Positions 19,307 through 28,195 of a DNA stretch of 64,000 nt are shown in pieces. Under the pieces are notes generated by a model. It was not told the DNA's origin, did not search any database, and was given only the letters and a program-made list of their open reading frames with translations. Made by a program: the position numbers and the translations under genes. The stretch lies in contig NZ_JUGR01000001.1 in the NCBI RefSeq assembly GCF_000800015.1, forward strand, positions 496,001 to 560,000. Direction: 5' to 3'. Positions within the stretch are counted from its first letter, which is position 1. Each line of letters starts with the position of its first letter. The stretch is from Terriglobus sp. TAA 43 (GTDB lineage Bacteria > Acidobacteriota > Terriglobia > Terriglobales > Acidobacteriaceae).

Positions 19307-19431
19307 CATAATCAGTGTGAGGGCAAGAGAGCCCGAAAGTTCGCGGACGGTAGAGCAAACATCCCGCCGCTACAAGTTGCGTCACTGGCCTCCCCCCTAT
19401 CGGCGATCTTCGTCGGTAGGGGCTTTTTTTT
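19307..19431 (+). ncRNA. Candidate structured RNA or leader element ending in an intrinsic terminator
   Basis: The 454 bp between pdxS and the next gene hold no ORF of note but show nested complementarity. A closing helix CAGTG (19313-19317)/CACTG (19383-19387) encloses two hairpins: GGGC-AAGAGA-GCCC (19321-19334), and GCGGaCGG...CCGCCGC (19343-19350/19364-19370, one bulged A). A strong terminator then follows at 19394. A CATAAT box (19307-19312) could be a -10, although a start from it would fall just inside the closing helix. This could be a small RNA with its own terminator or an attenuator/riboswitch for the TIGR03435 gene 140 bp on. I could not match it to a known riboswitch consensus. 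Confidence 0.45.
19394..19431 (+). terminator. Intrinsic terminator upstream of the TIGR03435-type gene
   Basis: 13-bp stem CCCCTATCGGCGA/TCGTCGGTAGGGG (two G-T pairs) with a TCT loop, then C and eight T. It lies between the candidate structured RNA and the next start codon, so it either ends the RNA or works as an attenuator. Confidence 0.88.
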
Positions 19432-19570
19432 GTTTGCGGTAGGGCTTCCGCTCTGCCTCACGCTCCGTCACATCCATAACCTGTCATGACGCTCGCGATT
19501 TCGCATGTGTTCCGTCAGGGACCGCCGTACTATGGTTTCAATTTCCTGCCACAAGTTCTGCGAGGTCTCC

Positions 19571-20752
19571 ATGCGCCTGTCCTTATCCGTGCCGGTTCGT
19601 TCGGTGGTTCTTGCCTGTGGTTCGCTACTGTCGATAGCGTCTGTCACGCTTCCCTCTCTTGCGGCGCAGACCGCGGCACAGGTAAAGCTCGACGGCACGT
19701 GGCAGGGCGCAGTGCGTCAGCCCGACGGCAAAGACAACCGGTGGGTCGTGAAGATTGAGAAGGCGGACTCGGGTTGGAAAGGGACCATGTGGTTCATCGA
19801 TCAGAAGTCCCCCGCAATTCCGATCGAGAAGGTCGAATTCGTGGACGGGACGCTGAAGCTCAACATCGAGCGCGTCTTCATCACCTACGAGGGCAAGATG
19901 TCGCCCGACGGGACCACCATCTCCGGTATACGCACCTCGGGCGACAACAAGGTACCACTGATCTTCGTGCGAGCCACGACAGAGACAGCATGGGCCATCC
20001 CTGAGCCTCCCCCGCCCCAGCCCAAGATGGATCCCAACGCAAATCCGTCGTTTGAGGTAGCTACCATCAAGCCTCAGGCACCGGGCGACAAGGGATTTGC
20101 CTTCCTGCTGAATCGCGGAAACTTCATTGGCAAGGGACTCACCCTTGAAAAGATGATGACGATCTCATTGGGACTGAATGCCGCACAGATCGTGGGTCTC
20201 CCGGACTGGGCCACTCAGGATAAGTACGACATTGATGCAAAGCCCGACACTCCGGGACAACCGAGCCTGAAGCAGTTCATGAGCGAGGTCGCAAAACTCA
20301 TGACGGATCGTTATGGCTTGAAGTACCACACCGAGAAGCGCACGATGACCGCCTACTCATTGACGGTGACTAAGAGCGGCATCAAGATGAAGCCGGCGCC
20401 TACGGGATCCGGCGACATTCCAGGATTCGGCTTGCCTCCGGGGCGGCTCTTCATCAACAACGCGACCATGCAGGAGTTCGCGCGGTTTCTGCAATCGGAC
20501 ATGTTTGATCACCCTGTCGTTGATCAGACGAACCTGGGAGCTGCCCGCTACAACGGCACGCTGAAGTACCAGATGGATGACAGCCAACTGATGAAGATGG
20601 GCCTGAAGGCTCCGCCGCAGTCTGACACCGGCGATACACCACCACCGCTCATCACCGCGCTCTCTGAAGAGTTCGGGCTGAAGCTGGATTCCGGCAAGAT
20701 ACCGGTGGATGTGCTCGTAATTGACAGCGTCTCAAAGCCAACGCCGAACTAG
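19571..20752 (+). CDS. Secreted TIGR03435-family protein with N-terminal beta domain
   Basis: 393 residues from ATG 19571, chosen because GAGG lies 5 nt upstream and a signal peptide follows (VVLACGSLLSIASVTLPSLAAQ). Residues ~30-130 form a lipocalin/beta-barrel-like module ('LDGTWQGAVRQPDGKDNRWV', 'GWKGTMWFIDQ', 'MSPDGTTISG'). After a Pro-rich linker comes the TIGR03435 domain, beginning 'PSFEVATIKPQAPG' and containing 'LMTDRYGLKYHTEKRTMTAY' and a final 'EEFGLKLDSGKIPVDVLVIDSV'. The family is a soil-bacterium paralogous group of unknown role. The N-terminal beta module is an extra beyond the core domain. Confidence 0.85.
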   Translation: MRLSLSVPVRSVVLACGSLLSIASVTLPSLAAQTAAQVKLDGTWQGAVRQPDGKDNRWVVKIEKADSGWKGTMWFIDQKSPAIPIEKVEFVDGTLKLNIERVFITYEGKMSPDGTTISGIRTSGDNKVPLIFVRATTETAWAIPEPPPPQPKMDPNANPSFEVATIKPQAPGDKGFAFLLNRGNFIGKGLTLEKMMTISLGLNAAQIVGLPDWATQDKYDIDAKPDTPGQPSLKQFMSEVAKLMTDRYGLKYHTEKRTMTAYSLTVTKSGIKMKPAPTGSGDIPGFGLPPGRLFINNATMQEFARFLQSDMFDHPVVDQTNLGAARYNGTLKYQMDDSQLMKMGLKAPPQSDTGDTPPPLITALSEEFGLKLDSGKIPVDVLVIDSVSKPTPN

Positions 20753-20782
20753 AACGTCGTTCACGCCGGGGAGAATGAAAGG

Positions 20783-21904
20783 CTATTGCAGAATTGTGCG
20801 GCAATGGCGTGCAATCTGTAGTTCTTCCTGCGCCGGGACAACAGTGATGCGATCCGGGGTGAGGCCTAGAAACTCCAGGCCATCGCATATCCTCGTGCGC
20901 ACGTCGCCACTGTGCTCGCCAATGCCTCCGGTAAAGACCAACAGGTCAATGCCGCCCATCAGTGCGGCGTAAGCTCCGATGGTCTTGCGAACGCTGAGAC
21001 AGAAGGCATCGACGGCAAGCGTGGCGGGCGCATCGCCTGTTGCGCGTCGTTGTAACAACGCACGCATGTCGCTTTCGCCATTGCTATATCCTGCAAGTCC
21101 GCTGCTGCGATTCACCAGAGCTTCCAGTGCATCTGCACCCAATGTCTCTTTGCGTATTAGGTACAGCAACACGCCAGGGTCCAGATCACCTGTGCGTGTC
21201 CCCATCACAATACCGCCTGTCGGAGTAAGCCCCATGCTGGTATCGATAGACTTGCCTCGGAAGACCGCGGTCACGCTGCCGCCGTTTCCGAGGTGAGCCA
21301 TGACTGTGCGTTCTGGAAGACCGCTGCCAAGGCGATGCACGATGGACTCGTACGAAAGACCATGAAAGCCATAACGCATCACGCCTTCTTCAAAATAATC
21401 CGAGGGCAAAGGAAGCTGTGCTGCCACGGGTGGCATAGTGCGATGGAATGCCGTATCGAAACATGCGATATGGGTCGCATTGGAAAATATTTCCTGCGCC
21501 TGGCGGACAAGCTGTAAAGCCGATGGAATATGCAGTGGTGCAAAGTGAACCGCTGCATCCAGCGTTTGTAATACCTGTGGTGTTATGCGTTGATGCTCAC
21601 GCAGATGTGGTCCACCGTGAACAATGCGATGACCCACTGCAATGGGAGCTTCGTGTAAGTACTCCTGCAACGAAGCAGCGATCGTTTGTAACGCTTCGGT
21701 TTGCGATTCGAGGATGGCTTCACGGTGTACCAGCGTCGTACCATCCGCAGCCTGAATCTGAAGAGTTCCGTCGTCACGACCGATTCCCTGCGCACTGCCG
21801 GACAACAACAGTTCCTCATCGTCGCCTGAGTTTGCAAAGACTCCGAACTTCAACGATGAGGAACCGCTATTCAGTGTGAGGATAGGTTTACGCGATGCGC
21901 TCAT
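20783..21904 (-). CDS. ackA: Acetate kinase
   Basis: About 373 residues from ATG 21904 ('MSASRKPILTLNSGSSSLKFG'); an earlier in-frame start would overlap xfp and adds no conserved sequence. ASKHA kinase motifs are present: NSGSSSLKF, 'GHRIVHGGPH', 'CFDTAFHRTMP', 'RYGFHGLSYESI', 'HLGNGGSVTA', 'GTRTGDLDPG' and 'FTGGIGEHSGDVR'. It interconverts acetyl phosphate plus ADP and acetate plus ATP. The xfp stop lies only 4 bp upstream, so the two form an operon in which phosphoketolase makes acetyl phosphate and AckA harvests ATP from it. Confidence 0.95.
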   Translation of the reverse strand: MSASRKPILTLNSGSSSLKFGVFANSGDDEELLLSGSAQGIGRDDGTLQIQAADGTTLVHREAILESQTEALQTIAASLQEYLHEAPIAVGHRIVHGGPHLREHQRITPQVLQTLDAAVHFAPLHIPSALQLVRQAQEIFSNATHIACFDTAFHRTMPPVAAQLPLPSDYFEEGVMRYGFHGLSYESIVHRLGSGLPERTVMAHLGNGGSVTAVFRGKSIDTSMGLTPTGGIVMGTRTGDLDPGVLLYLIRKETLGADALEALVNRSSGLAGYSNGESDMRALLQRRATGDAPATLAVDAFCLSVRKTIGAYAALMGGIDLLVFTGGIGEHSGDVRTRICDGLEFLGLTPDRITVVPAQEELQIARHCRTILQ

Positions 21905-21908
21905 CGCA

Positions 21909-24290
21909 TTAACCCGGCCATGTCCAGTTGCGAATCTCTTCGCTGTCAATGCCTTCCGCATAGGCATAGTTCAGGTGTTCGATGATTTCGTTCTTCAGCC
22001 AGTCCTTCAAGTGTGCAGCCGTGTCACGGAAACGTGGCACTCGATCGATCACGTCAATCGCAAGGTTGAACCGATCAATCTGGTTGATGATGGCCAGTTC
22101 GAGTGGCGTATTGATGTTGCCCTTTTCTTTGTAGCCACGGACGTGAATGTTCTCGTGATTCGTGCGGCGATACGCGAGTTTATGAATCAGCGATGCGTAG
22201 CTATGAAACGCAAAGATGACGGGCTTGGTTTTGGTGAACAAGGAATCGAAGTCGCGATCTGATAAACCATGCGGATGTTCTGCATTCGGCGTTAAGCGGA
22301 ATAGATCGACTACATTGACGAAACGGAGCTTCAGGTCTGGCAGCTTCTCTTTCAGAATTGCTGCGGCCGCAAGAGCCTCCATCGTGGGAACATCACCGGC
22401 ACACGCCAGAACGATGTCTGGTTCCTGTCCATTGTCGGTGCTGGCCCAATCCCATATGCCGATGCCTTTTGTGCAATGCTTTGCCGCATCGTCCATGCTG
22501 AGGTACGTGAGATGCGGTTGCTTATCGGCAACAATCACGTTGAAGTAGTCAACGGATTTAAGGCAATGATTCGCCACACTCAGCAGACAGTTCGCATCGG
22601 GCGGCATGTAAATGCGGACGACATCCGGGCTCTTGTTGGTGACAATATCCAGGAATCCAGGATCCTGATGCGTGAAGCCATTGTGATCTTGTCGCCACAC
22701 CAACGATGTAATCAGCAGGTTGATGGAGGAGATGGGCGCGCGCCAGCTTAGCTCGTTCTTTGATTTCTCCAACCACTTCGCATGCTGGTTGAACATGGAG
22801 TCGATCACGTGAACGAATGCTTCGTAGGTGGAGAAGAACCCGTGGCGCCCTGTTAGGACGTATCCTTCGAACCAGCCCTCCAACGTGTGTTCACTGAGCA
22901 TCTCCATCACGCGGCCATCAAGCGCGATCTCAGTACCATCAGCATCTTCCGGCTTGTACTCTGCTATCCACGTTTTTTCAGATGCGGCATAAATTCCATC
23001 GAGCTTGTTGGAAGCAGTTTCATCCGGACCAAAGACGCGGAAGGTCTTCATATTCTGCTTCATCACGTCGCGCAGAAAGCTTGCAAGCGTGGCTGTAGGG
23101 GAAATGTATTCGGTTCCAGGTCTTTTCACTTCCACTGCATAGGAATGGAAGTCGGGAAGGTTAAGCGGCTGGCGAAGCACGCCGCCATTTGCATGAGGGT
23201 TTGCGCTGATGCGACGAGTGCCTTCCGGTGCCGTGGCACGTAGGTCCGGGCGCAGTCGGCCTGTCTCGTCAAACAGCTCTTCTGGCTTATAGCTGCGAAG
23301 CCATTCTTCGACCATCGCAAGGCTCTTCGGATTGGTGACCGGGTCAAGAATGGGCACTTGATGCGCTCGCCAGAAGTCCTCCACCTTGTGGCCGTTTACT
23401 TCTTTCGGCCCTGTCCATCCTTTGGGAGAGCGCAGCACGATCATGGGCCAACGAGGGCGTTCAAACGTTCCTGCAGCACGAGCCGCATCCTGAATCGCAC
23501 GAATCTCTAAAATGCACTTTTCAAGCGTTGCTGCCATCTCCTGGTGCATCACTAGAGGATCAGAGCCTTCGACAAAGTAAGGCTTATATCCCAAACCGAG
23601 GAATAGCCACTCCAATTCTTCATGCGGAATACGCGCGAGGATCGTCGGGTTCGCAATCTTGTATCCATTGAGATGAAGGATCGGAAGTACTGCGCCGTCA
23701 CGAATAGGATTCAGGAATTTGTTTGAGTGCCATGATGTTGCAAGCGGCCCTGTCTCTGCTTCACCGTCGCCAACGACGCAAGTGACGATCAATTCGGGAT
23801 TATCAAACGCCGCTCCGTAAGCGTGCGACAGGCTGTATCCCAGTTCTCCGCCCTCGTGAATAGACCCCGGCGTCTCTGGCGTGCAATGACTACCGATTCC
23901 TCCCGGGAAAGAAAACCGGCAGAAGAACCGCTTCATACCCGCATCATCGAGCGTGCGATCCGGATATATCTCGGTGTAGTGTCCTTCCAGATAGCTGTTC
24001 GCAAGCGTCGCAGGCGCGCCATGCCCTGGCCCCGAAACATACATCACGTCCAGGTCATATTTGCGAATCAAGCGGTTCAGATGAACCCAGACAAACGATT
24101 GTCCAGGATCAGAACCCCAGTGTCCCAGCAGCCTGTTCTTAATGTGCTCTGGCTTGAGTGGTTCGCGCAGCAACGGATTGTCACGCAGATAAATCATGCC
24201 TGCCGAAAGATAGTTGCAGGCCAGCCAATAGCTATGGATCTTGCTCAGTTCATCTTGTTCAAGGGGAGTGCTGGGGGTGGTACCGGACAT
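21909..24290 (-). CDS. xfp: Xylulose-5-phosphate/fructose-6-phosphate phosphoketolase
   Basis: 793 residues from ATG 24290, which has AAGGAG 6 nt upstream. This thiamine-diphosphate enzyme splits xylulose 5-P (and often fructose 6-P) with phosphate into glyceraldehyde 3-P (or erythrose 4-P) and acetyl phosphate. Motifs: '[20 protein letters not shown]', '[17 protein letters not shown]', '[29 protein letters not shown]' (divided over the XFP N-terminal signature), '[15 protein letters not shown]' (ThDP binding), and C-terminal '[15 protein letters not shown]' and '[25 protein letters not shown]'. First gene of the operon with ackA. It offers a carbon-saving bypass for sugar phosphates. Confidence 0.96.
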   Translation of the reverse strand: MSGTTPSTPLEQDELSKIHSYWLACNYLSAGMIYLRDNPLLREPLKPEHIKNRLLGHWGSDPGQSFVWVHLNRLIRKYDLDVMYVSGPGHGAPATLANSYLEGHYTEIYPDRTLDDAGMKRFFCRFSFPGGIGSHCTPETPGSIHEGGELGYSLSHAYGAAFDNPELIVTCVVGDGEAETGPLATSWHSNKFLNPIRDGAVLPILHLNGYKIANPTILARIPHEELEWLFLGLGYKPYFVEGSDPLVMHQEMAATLEKCILEIRAIQDAARAAGTFERPRWPMIVLRSPKGWTGPKEVNGHKVEDFWRAHQVPILDPVTNPKSLAMVEEWLRSYKPEELFDETGRLRPDLRATAPEGTRRISANPHANGGVLRQPLNLPDFHSYAVEVKRPGTEYISPTATLASFLRDVMKQNMKTFRVFGPDETASNKLDGIYAASEKTWIAEYKPEDADGTEIALDGRVMEMLSEHTLEGWFEGYVLTGRHGFFSTYEAFVHVIDSMFNQHAKWLEKSKNELSWRAPISSINLLITSLVWRQDHNGFTHQDPGFLDIVTNKSPDVVRIYMPPDANCLLSVANHCLKSVDYFNVIVADKQPHLTYLSMDDAAKHCTKGIGIWDWASTDNGQEPDIVLACAGDVPTMEALAAAAILKEKLPDLKLRFVNVVDLFRLTPNAEHPHGLSDRDFDSLFTKTKPVIFAFHSYASLIHKLAYRRTNHENIHVRGYKEKGNINTPLELAIINQIDRFNLAIDVIDRVPRFRDTAAHLKDWLKNEIIEHLNYAYAEGIDSEEIRNWTWPG

Positions 24291-24455
24291 TCGAAACTCC
24301 TTCACAGAAAAAGGGACCGTTTACGAAGGGCGGAGATAGTTCACCGCCAGAACCATACACGGACCAGCCGATCCGTTGCTAACAGCATACGTTCCCTTGT
24401 GCGGTTGCGCAGCAAACGACCTGCCGATGGCAAGTTTCGTCGGATGCAAAAGAGC

Positions 24456-24475
24456 GAAGCCCCTTGCGAGGCTTC
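24456..24475 (-). terminator. Weak terminator after the GH95 gene
   Basis: GAAGCC/GGCTTC 6-bp stem with an 8-nt loop, 9 bp beyond the GH95 stop on the minus strand and followed by GCTCTTTTGC. Modest but correctly placed. Confidence 0.5.
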
Positions 24476-24483
24476 ATTGATGT

Positions 24484-26973
24484 TTATTGAATTTTCACTT
24501 CGTACGATTGATTTCTCTTCACTGACAGGACACCGCCTGTTAAAGCAACTCTCCTGCCCTGACTTGTAACTTCCGCAACAGTGTTCCCTGTCGGTAACAA
24601 GAGTTGCAGCTTTGTATCTCCGTCTGCATGGATACGCAAAGCAGTGATCTTGCCATTACTCCAACGCATGTCAACGCTGGCACCGCCCCGCACGCGCAAG
24701 CCTGTAACAGCACCGGAACTCCATTGCCGCGGCAATGCCGGAAGCAGCTCCAACTCCGCTCCATCTTTCGTCCAGCGCGATTGCAAAATCGCTTCGAGCA
24801 TTCCGTTGGCTGCGCCCAGATTGCCATCAATCTGAAAGACTCCCGGTGGATGTGTGTCCATCAGGTTGGGAAAGGTCGATTGCCGGAACAACACCTGCAG
24901 GCTCTCGTATGCCTTCTCACCTTCATGCAGATGATCCCAATAGTTGACCACCCACGCGCGCGACCATCCCGTCTGTCCGCCGCCATTCGCGAGTCGGCGT
25001 TCCAGTGTTACGCGTGCTGCCTTTGCAAGCTCCGGTGTGTGCGCCAACGAAATCTGCGTTCCCGGAAATAGGGCCCATAGGTGAGAAATGTGGCGATGTC
25101 CCGGAGCATCTTCTGTGTAGTCCAGCGGCCATTCCTGCAACTGCCCCAACTTGCCCACCTGGAATGGCAGCAGCTTCGCTCGTGCATCCTCAACCTGCTT
25201 CAGGAACGCAGGATCTTCATGCAGGACACGTCCGCTATCAAGCGTGCGCGTGAAGAGCTCACGGATGATCTCCATGTCCATGGTTGGCCCCATGGCCAAC
25301 GAATGCGACTTGCCGTCTGGCAACTTGTACTTGTTCTCCGGCGAGAGCGATGGCCCGGTAACCAGATGCCCTGAACCATCATTGGTCAGGTAATCCAGAT
25401 AGAACTGCGAAGCATCATGCAGGATGGGCCATGCCCGCTGCTTCAAAAATGCATTGTCCAGCGTGAAAGCGTAATGCTCCCACGCATGTAACGCGAGCCA
25501 CGCGCCGCCCATAGGCCAGATACCGTATTGATATCCATCAATCGGTTCTGCATCACCCCACAGGTCGGTGTTGTGATGAATCACAAATCCACGAGCGCCA
25601 TAATACTTCTGTGCCACCTGGGTGCCACTTCCACTCGATGGGGTACGCACCATGTCGATGAGATTGATCAGCGGTAACGTCGTATCTGAGAGTCCGGCGG
25701 GCTCCGCGAGCCAGTAGTTCATCTCCGTGTTCACGTTGATGGTGTACTTAGACCCCCACGGATTGTTCACGCCTGCGGCCCAAAGCCCTTGCAGGTTTGC
25801 AGGCAGCCCATCCGGACGCGACGAACTGATCAGCAGATAGCGGCCGAACTGAAAGTAAAGCTGTTGCAATCCGAGATCGTCAGCACCGGCGCTAACGCGC
25901 TTCACGCGCTCATCGGTTGGCAGCGATGTGATTGCGGCATCAGTCGCACCCAACTGCAGCTTCATCCGCCGATAGACCGGCTGATACACCGCCTGCTGCG
26001 CTCCGAACATGGCAAGGAAGGTCAGATCGTTTGCCTTCCGAAATGCCTGCTGGCATTGCTGCTCTGGATCACCGCCTGCAAACGGACCGCCCTTGAAGTC
26101 TGTCGCTGCAGCAATCAGTACGGTGACGGTGTCTGCGCCGGATACGACAATCTCTTTGCCATCCGCCTTTACAGTGCCTCCGTATGCTACGAACTTTGTC
26201 TCGCTAGCAAAGTGAATCTGCCCTTCGTGTTTTGTTCCTTCGCGCAGCACTAAGGTGTCGTTGCCCTGTGTGCGAACAGCAAAGTCCTCAGGCCGATCCA
26301 TGCTGGCACGGAAGCCGATCGCCCCCTTCTTATCTGCCGATATCCTCATAACAATGAGTTGTTGCGGGATCGACGCGAATACTTCACGCGCGTAATGCAC
26401 ACCATTCATCGTGTACGTGACACGGACCACGCCTGTTTGCAGATCAAGCTCGCGGCGATAGTCGCTGACTGGCTGAGCGTTGGTCGCACGTAAATAGAGA
26501 TCGCCCAGCGTGCTGTAGCCAGGCATCTTGATCGGTACGCCTAGCATGCCTTCCTGTGCAATCTTCTCCGCAGCGGCTATCTTTTCGCCGTCGGTGCCCT
26601 TGGACTCCAGCAGCAGCTTGCGTGCCTCAAGAAACGATTCTCGCCCCTTGGGATTCAGTCGATCTGCACGACTTCCCTGCCACACGCTGGTTTCGTTCAG
26701 TTGCAGATGTTCATCCGCAGCCGAGGTCTGACTGCCGTCCATCAACGCGGCGTTTTCCTTGGCGTCCTGCAGGTCGCCATTATTCGCGCCGGTATTTGTG
26801 CCGCCGAACACCATGGCACCAAGCCGGCCGTTGCCAATCGGCAAGGCGTGATCCCAGATAGGAGCAGGCTGGCGGTACCACAGCACACTCTCGTCCGGCG
26901 CGACAGAGTGTGTTTGCGCTGGAAGGCATAGGCCTCCCATTAACAGGAATGGAAGGACAAGGATGCAGCGCAT
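24484..26973 (-). CDS. Glycoside hydrolase family 95 (alpha-L-fucosidase/galactosidase-type), secreted
   Basis: 829 residues with a signal peptide (LVLPFLLMGGLCLPAQTH). The N-terminal beta-sandwich begins 'WYRQPAPIWDHALPIGNGRLGAM', the GH95 signature. The (alpha/alpha)6 catalytic barrel has 'NVNTEMNYWLAEPAGL' (asparagines that activate water), 'GPSLSPENKY' (general acid region), 'HRHISHLWALFPG', 'GWSRAWVVNYW' and 'FQIDGNLGAANGMLEAILQS'. It removes alpha-1,2-linked L-fucose or L-galactose from plant or mucin-like glycans with inversion. The LacI gene 21 bp upstream runs in the same direction, so the two are probably one operon; the substrate sugar would then be the inducer. Confidence 0.93.
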   Translation of the reverse strand: MRCILVLPFLLMGGLCLPAQTHSVAPDESVLWYRQPAPIWDHALPIGNGRLGAMVFGGTNTGANNGDLQDAKENAALMDGSQTSAADEHLQLNETSVWQGSRADRLNPKGRESFLEARKLLLESKGTDGEKIAAAEKIAQEGMLGVPIKMPGYSTLGDLYLRATNAQPVSDYRRELDLQTGVVRVTYTMNGVHYAREVFASIPQQLIVMRISADKKGAIGFRASMDRPEDFAVRTQGNDTLVLREGTKHEGQIHFASETKFVAYGGTVKADGKEIVVSGADTVTVLIAAATDFKGGPFAGGDPEQQCQQAFRKANDLTFLAMFGAQQAVYQPVYRRMKLQLGATDAAITSLPTDERVKRVSAGADDLGLQQLYFQFGRYLLISSSRPDGLPANLQGLWAAGVNNPWGSKYTINVNTEMNYWLAEPAGLSDTTLPLINLIDMVRTPSSGSGTQVAQKYYGARGFVIHHNTDLWGDAEPIDGYQYGIWPMGGAWLALHAWEHYAFTLDNAFLKQRAWPILHDASQFYLDYLTNDGSGHLVTGPSLSPENKYKLPDGKSHSLAMGPTMDMEIIRELFTRTLDSGRVLHEDPAFLKQVEDARAKLLPFQVGKLGQLQEWPLDYTEDAPGHRHISHLWALFPGTQISLAHTPELAKAARVTLERRLANGGGQTGWSRAWVVNYWDHLHEGEKAYESLQVLFRQSTFPNLMDTHPPGVFQIDGNLGAANGMLEAILQSRWTKDGAELELLPALPRQWSSGAVTGLRVRGGASVDMRWSNGKITALRIHADGDTKLQLLLPTGNTVAEVTSQGRRVALTGGVLSVKRNQSYEVKIQ

Positions 26974-26994
26974 AACGTTCCTCTGTGGTGCGGG

Positions 26995-28071
26995 CTATTC
27001 TTTCGCGGGCGGTGCCGTCGATTCGCGTAAAACGATGTTTGCCGACAGCGTTGGTTCGATCACATGCTCTTCTCCGTCAACGTAGCGGAAGAGCATATCG
27101 AGAACGCTGTGAGCCAGCTCGTTGCGAGGAGTTGCCACTGTCGTCAATGGAGGATGCAGGAAGCGGCACAGATACGTGTCGTCGAATCCCACAACGGAAA
27201 CATCGTTGGGAATCGTCAGACCTGCTGCCTGCAACGCGCGGAATGCACCAAGCGCCACAAGATCGTTGATGGCCACCACCGCAGTAAAGCGATAGTGTTT
27301 CAACGCGCGCTCGACAGCGCTCAGACCCGCGGCAGCCGGTTCGCCCGGCTCGTCGATGATATGAACATCCATGTCTTCAGCGTTGTACTGATGCAGAGCT
27401 TCTTCAAAGCCGATCTGACGTTCCATGTGCGAGAACATCGGTGGCGCAGTGGAATCGCGCTGCGAATTTTTGATCAGCAGAATGCGCCTGTGTCCAAGCT
27501 CAAGCAGATGCTTCACTGCTACATACATGCCGTGACGCTTATCGACGCGCACCGTGCCAATGGTCGGCGCGGAATGATTGTTGTCCAAATAAACTGCAGG
27601 AGTACCACTGGCTTTGAGCTGGAAAAAAGCCTCCGGATCGTTCTCAGAGGTCATCATGGCGATACCGGCAACCCGCAGCGACAGCATCTGACGTACCGCT
27701 TCCCCCTGTTGCTCCAGGTTGAAGTTCGTCGATGTCAGGAAGGTCTCATATCCATGCTTCCGTGCTTCGATGTCGAGAGCACGGGCGATCTCTGCGAAGA
27801 AGGGATTGAGCAGATCGGACACGATAATGCCGATCAGCTTCGTACGGCGGCGCGCCAGGTTGCTGGCGAACATATTCGGCGTATAGCCAAGCTGCGCAAT
27901 CACATCCAGCACGCGTTGCCGCGTCTCTGGACGAATATTGTCCTTTTCGTTCAGCACGCCGGAAACGGTGCTGAGCGATACCTGCGCCAGCCGTGCGACG
28001 TCCTGAATTTTGATTCGGCCGGAGCGGCTCTTCTTACGTGCATCCGGTTTTCGGGTAACGGACAAGTTCAA
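26995..28071 (-). CDS. LacI-family transcriptional regulator (GH95-linked)
   Basis: 358 residues: a basic N-terminal tail, then helix-turn-helix 'KIQDVARLAQVSLSTVSGVLN' (about 21-41) and hinge 'YTPNMFASNLARRR', followed by a periplasmic-binding-protein-like effector domain ('GIIVSDLLNPFFAEIARAL', 'VVGFDDTYLCRFLHPPLTTV'). The start is TTG, with AGGAG directly upstream; a second TTG two codons on has better spacing (8 nt). It lies upstream of and co-directional with GH95, so it probably controls that gene in answer to a fucosidase product. It could also be the regulator of the pectin locus, but no evidence decides this. Confidence 0.92.
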   Translation of the reverse strand: MNLSVTRKPDARKKSRSGRIKIQDVARLAQVSLSTVSGVLNEKDNIRPETRQRVLDVIAQLGYTPNMFASNLARRRTKLIGIIVSDLLNPFFAEIARALDIEARKHGYETFLTSTNFNLEQQGEAVRQMLSLRVAGIAMMTSENDPEAFFQLKASGTPAVYLDNNHSAPTIGTVRVDKRHGMYVAVKHLLELGHRRILLIKNSQRDSTAPPMFSHMERQIGFEEALHQYNAEDMDVHIIDEPGEPAAAGLSAVERALKHYRFTAVVAINDLVALGAFRALQAAGLTIPNDVSVVGFDDTYLCRFLHPPLTTVATPRNELAHSVLDMLFRYVDGEEHVIEPTLSANIVLRESTAPPAKE

Positions 28072-28195
28072 ATCTCCTGAGAAGGCAAAGCAGATAACAC
28101 GGTGAAACCGAGAATTGCGTTGTAAAACTTATACATTCTTCAACCCCCAAAGGGGCCGCGAACTCGCATAAAAGTAGCACTTACGTCCTTCTGCA

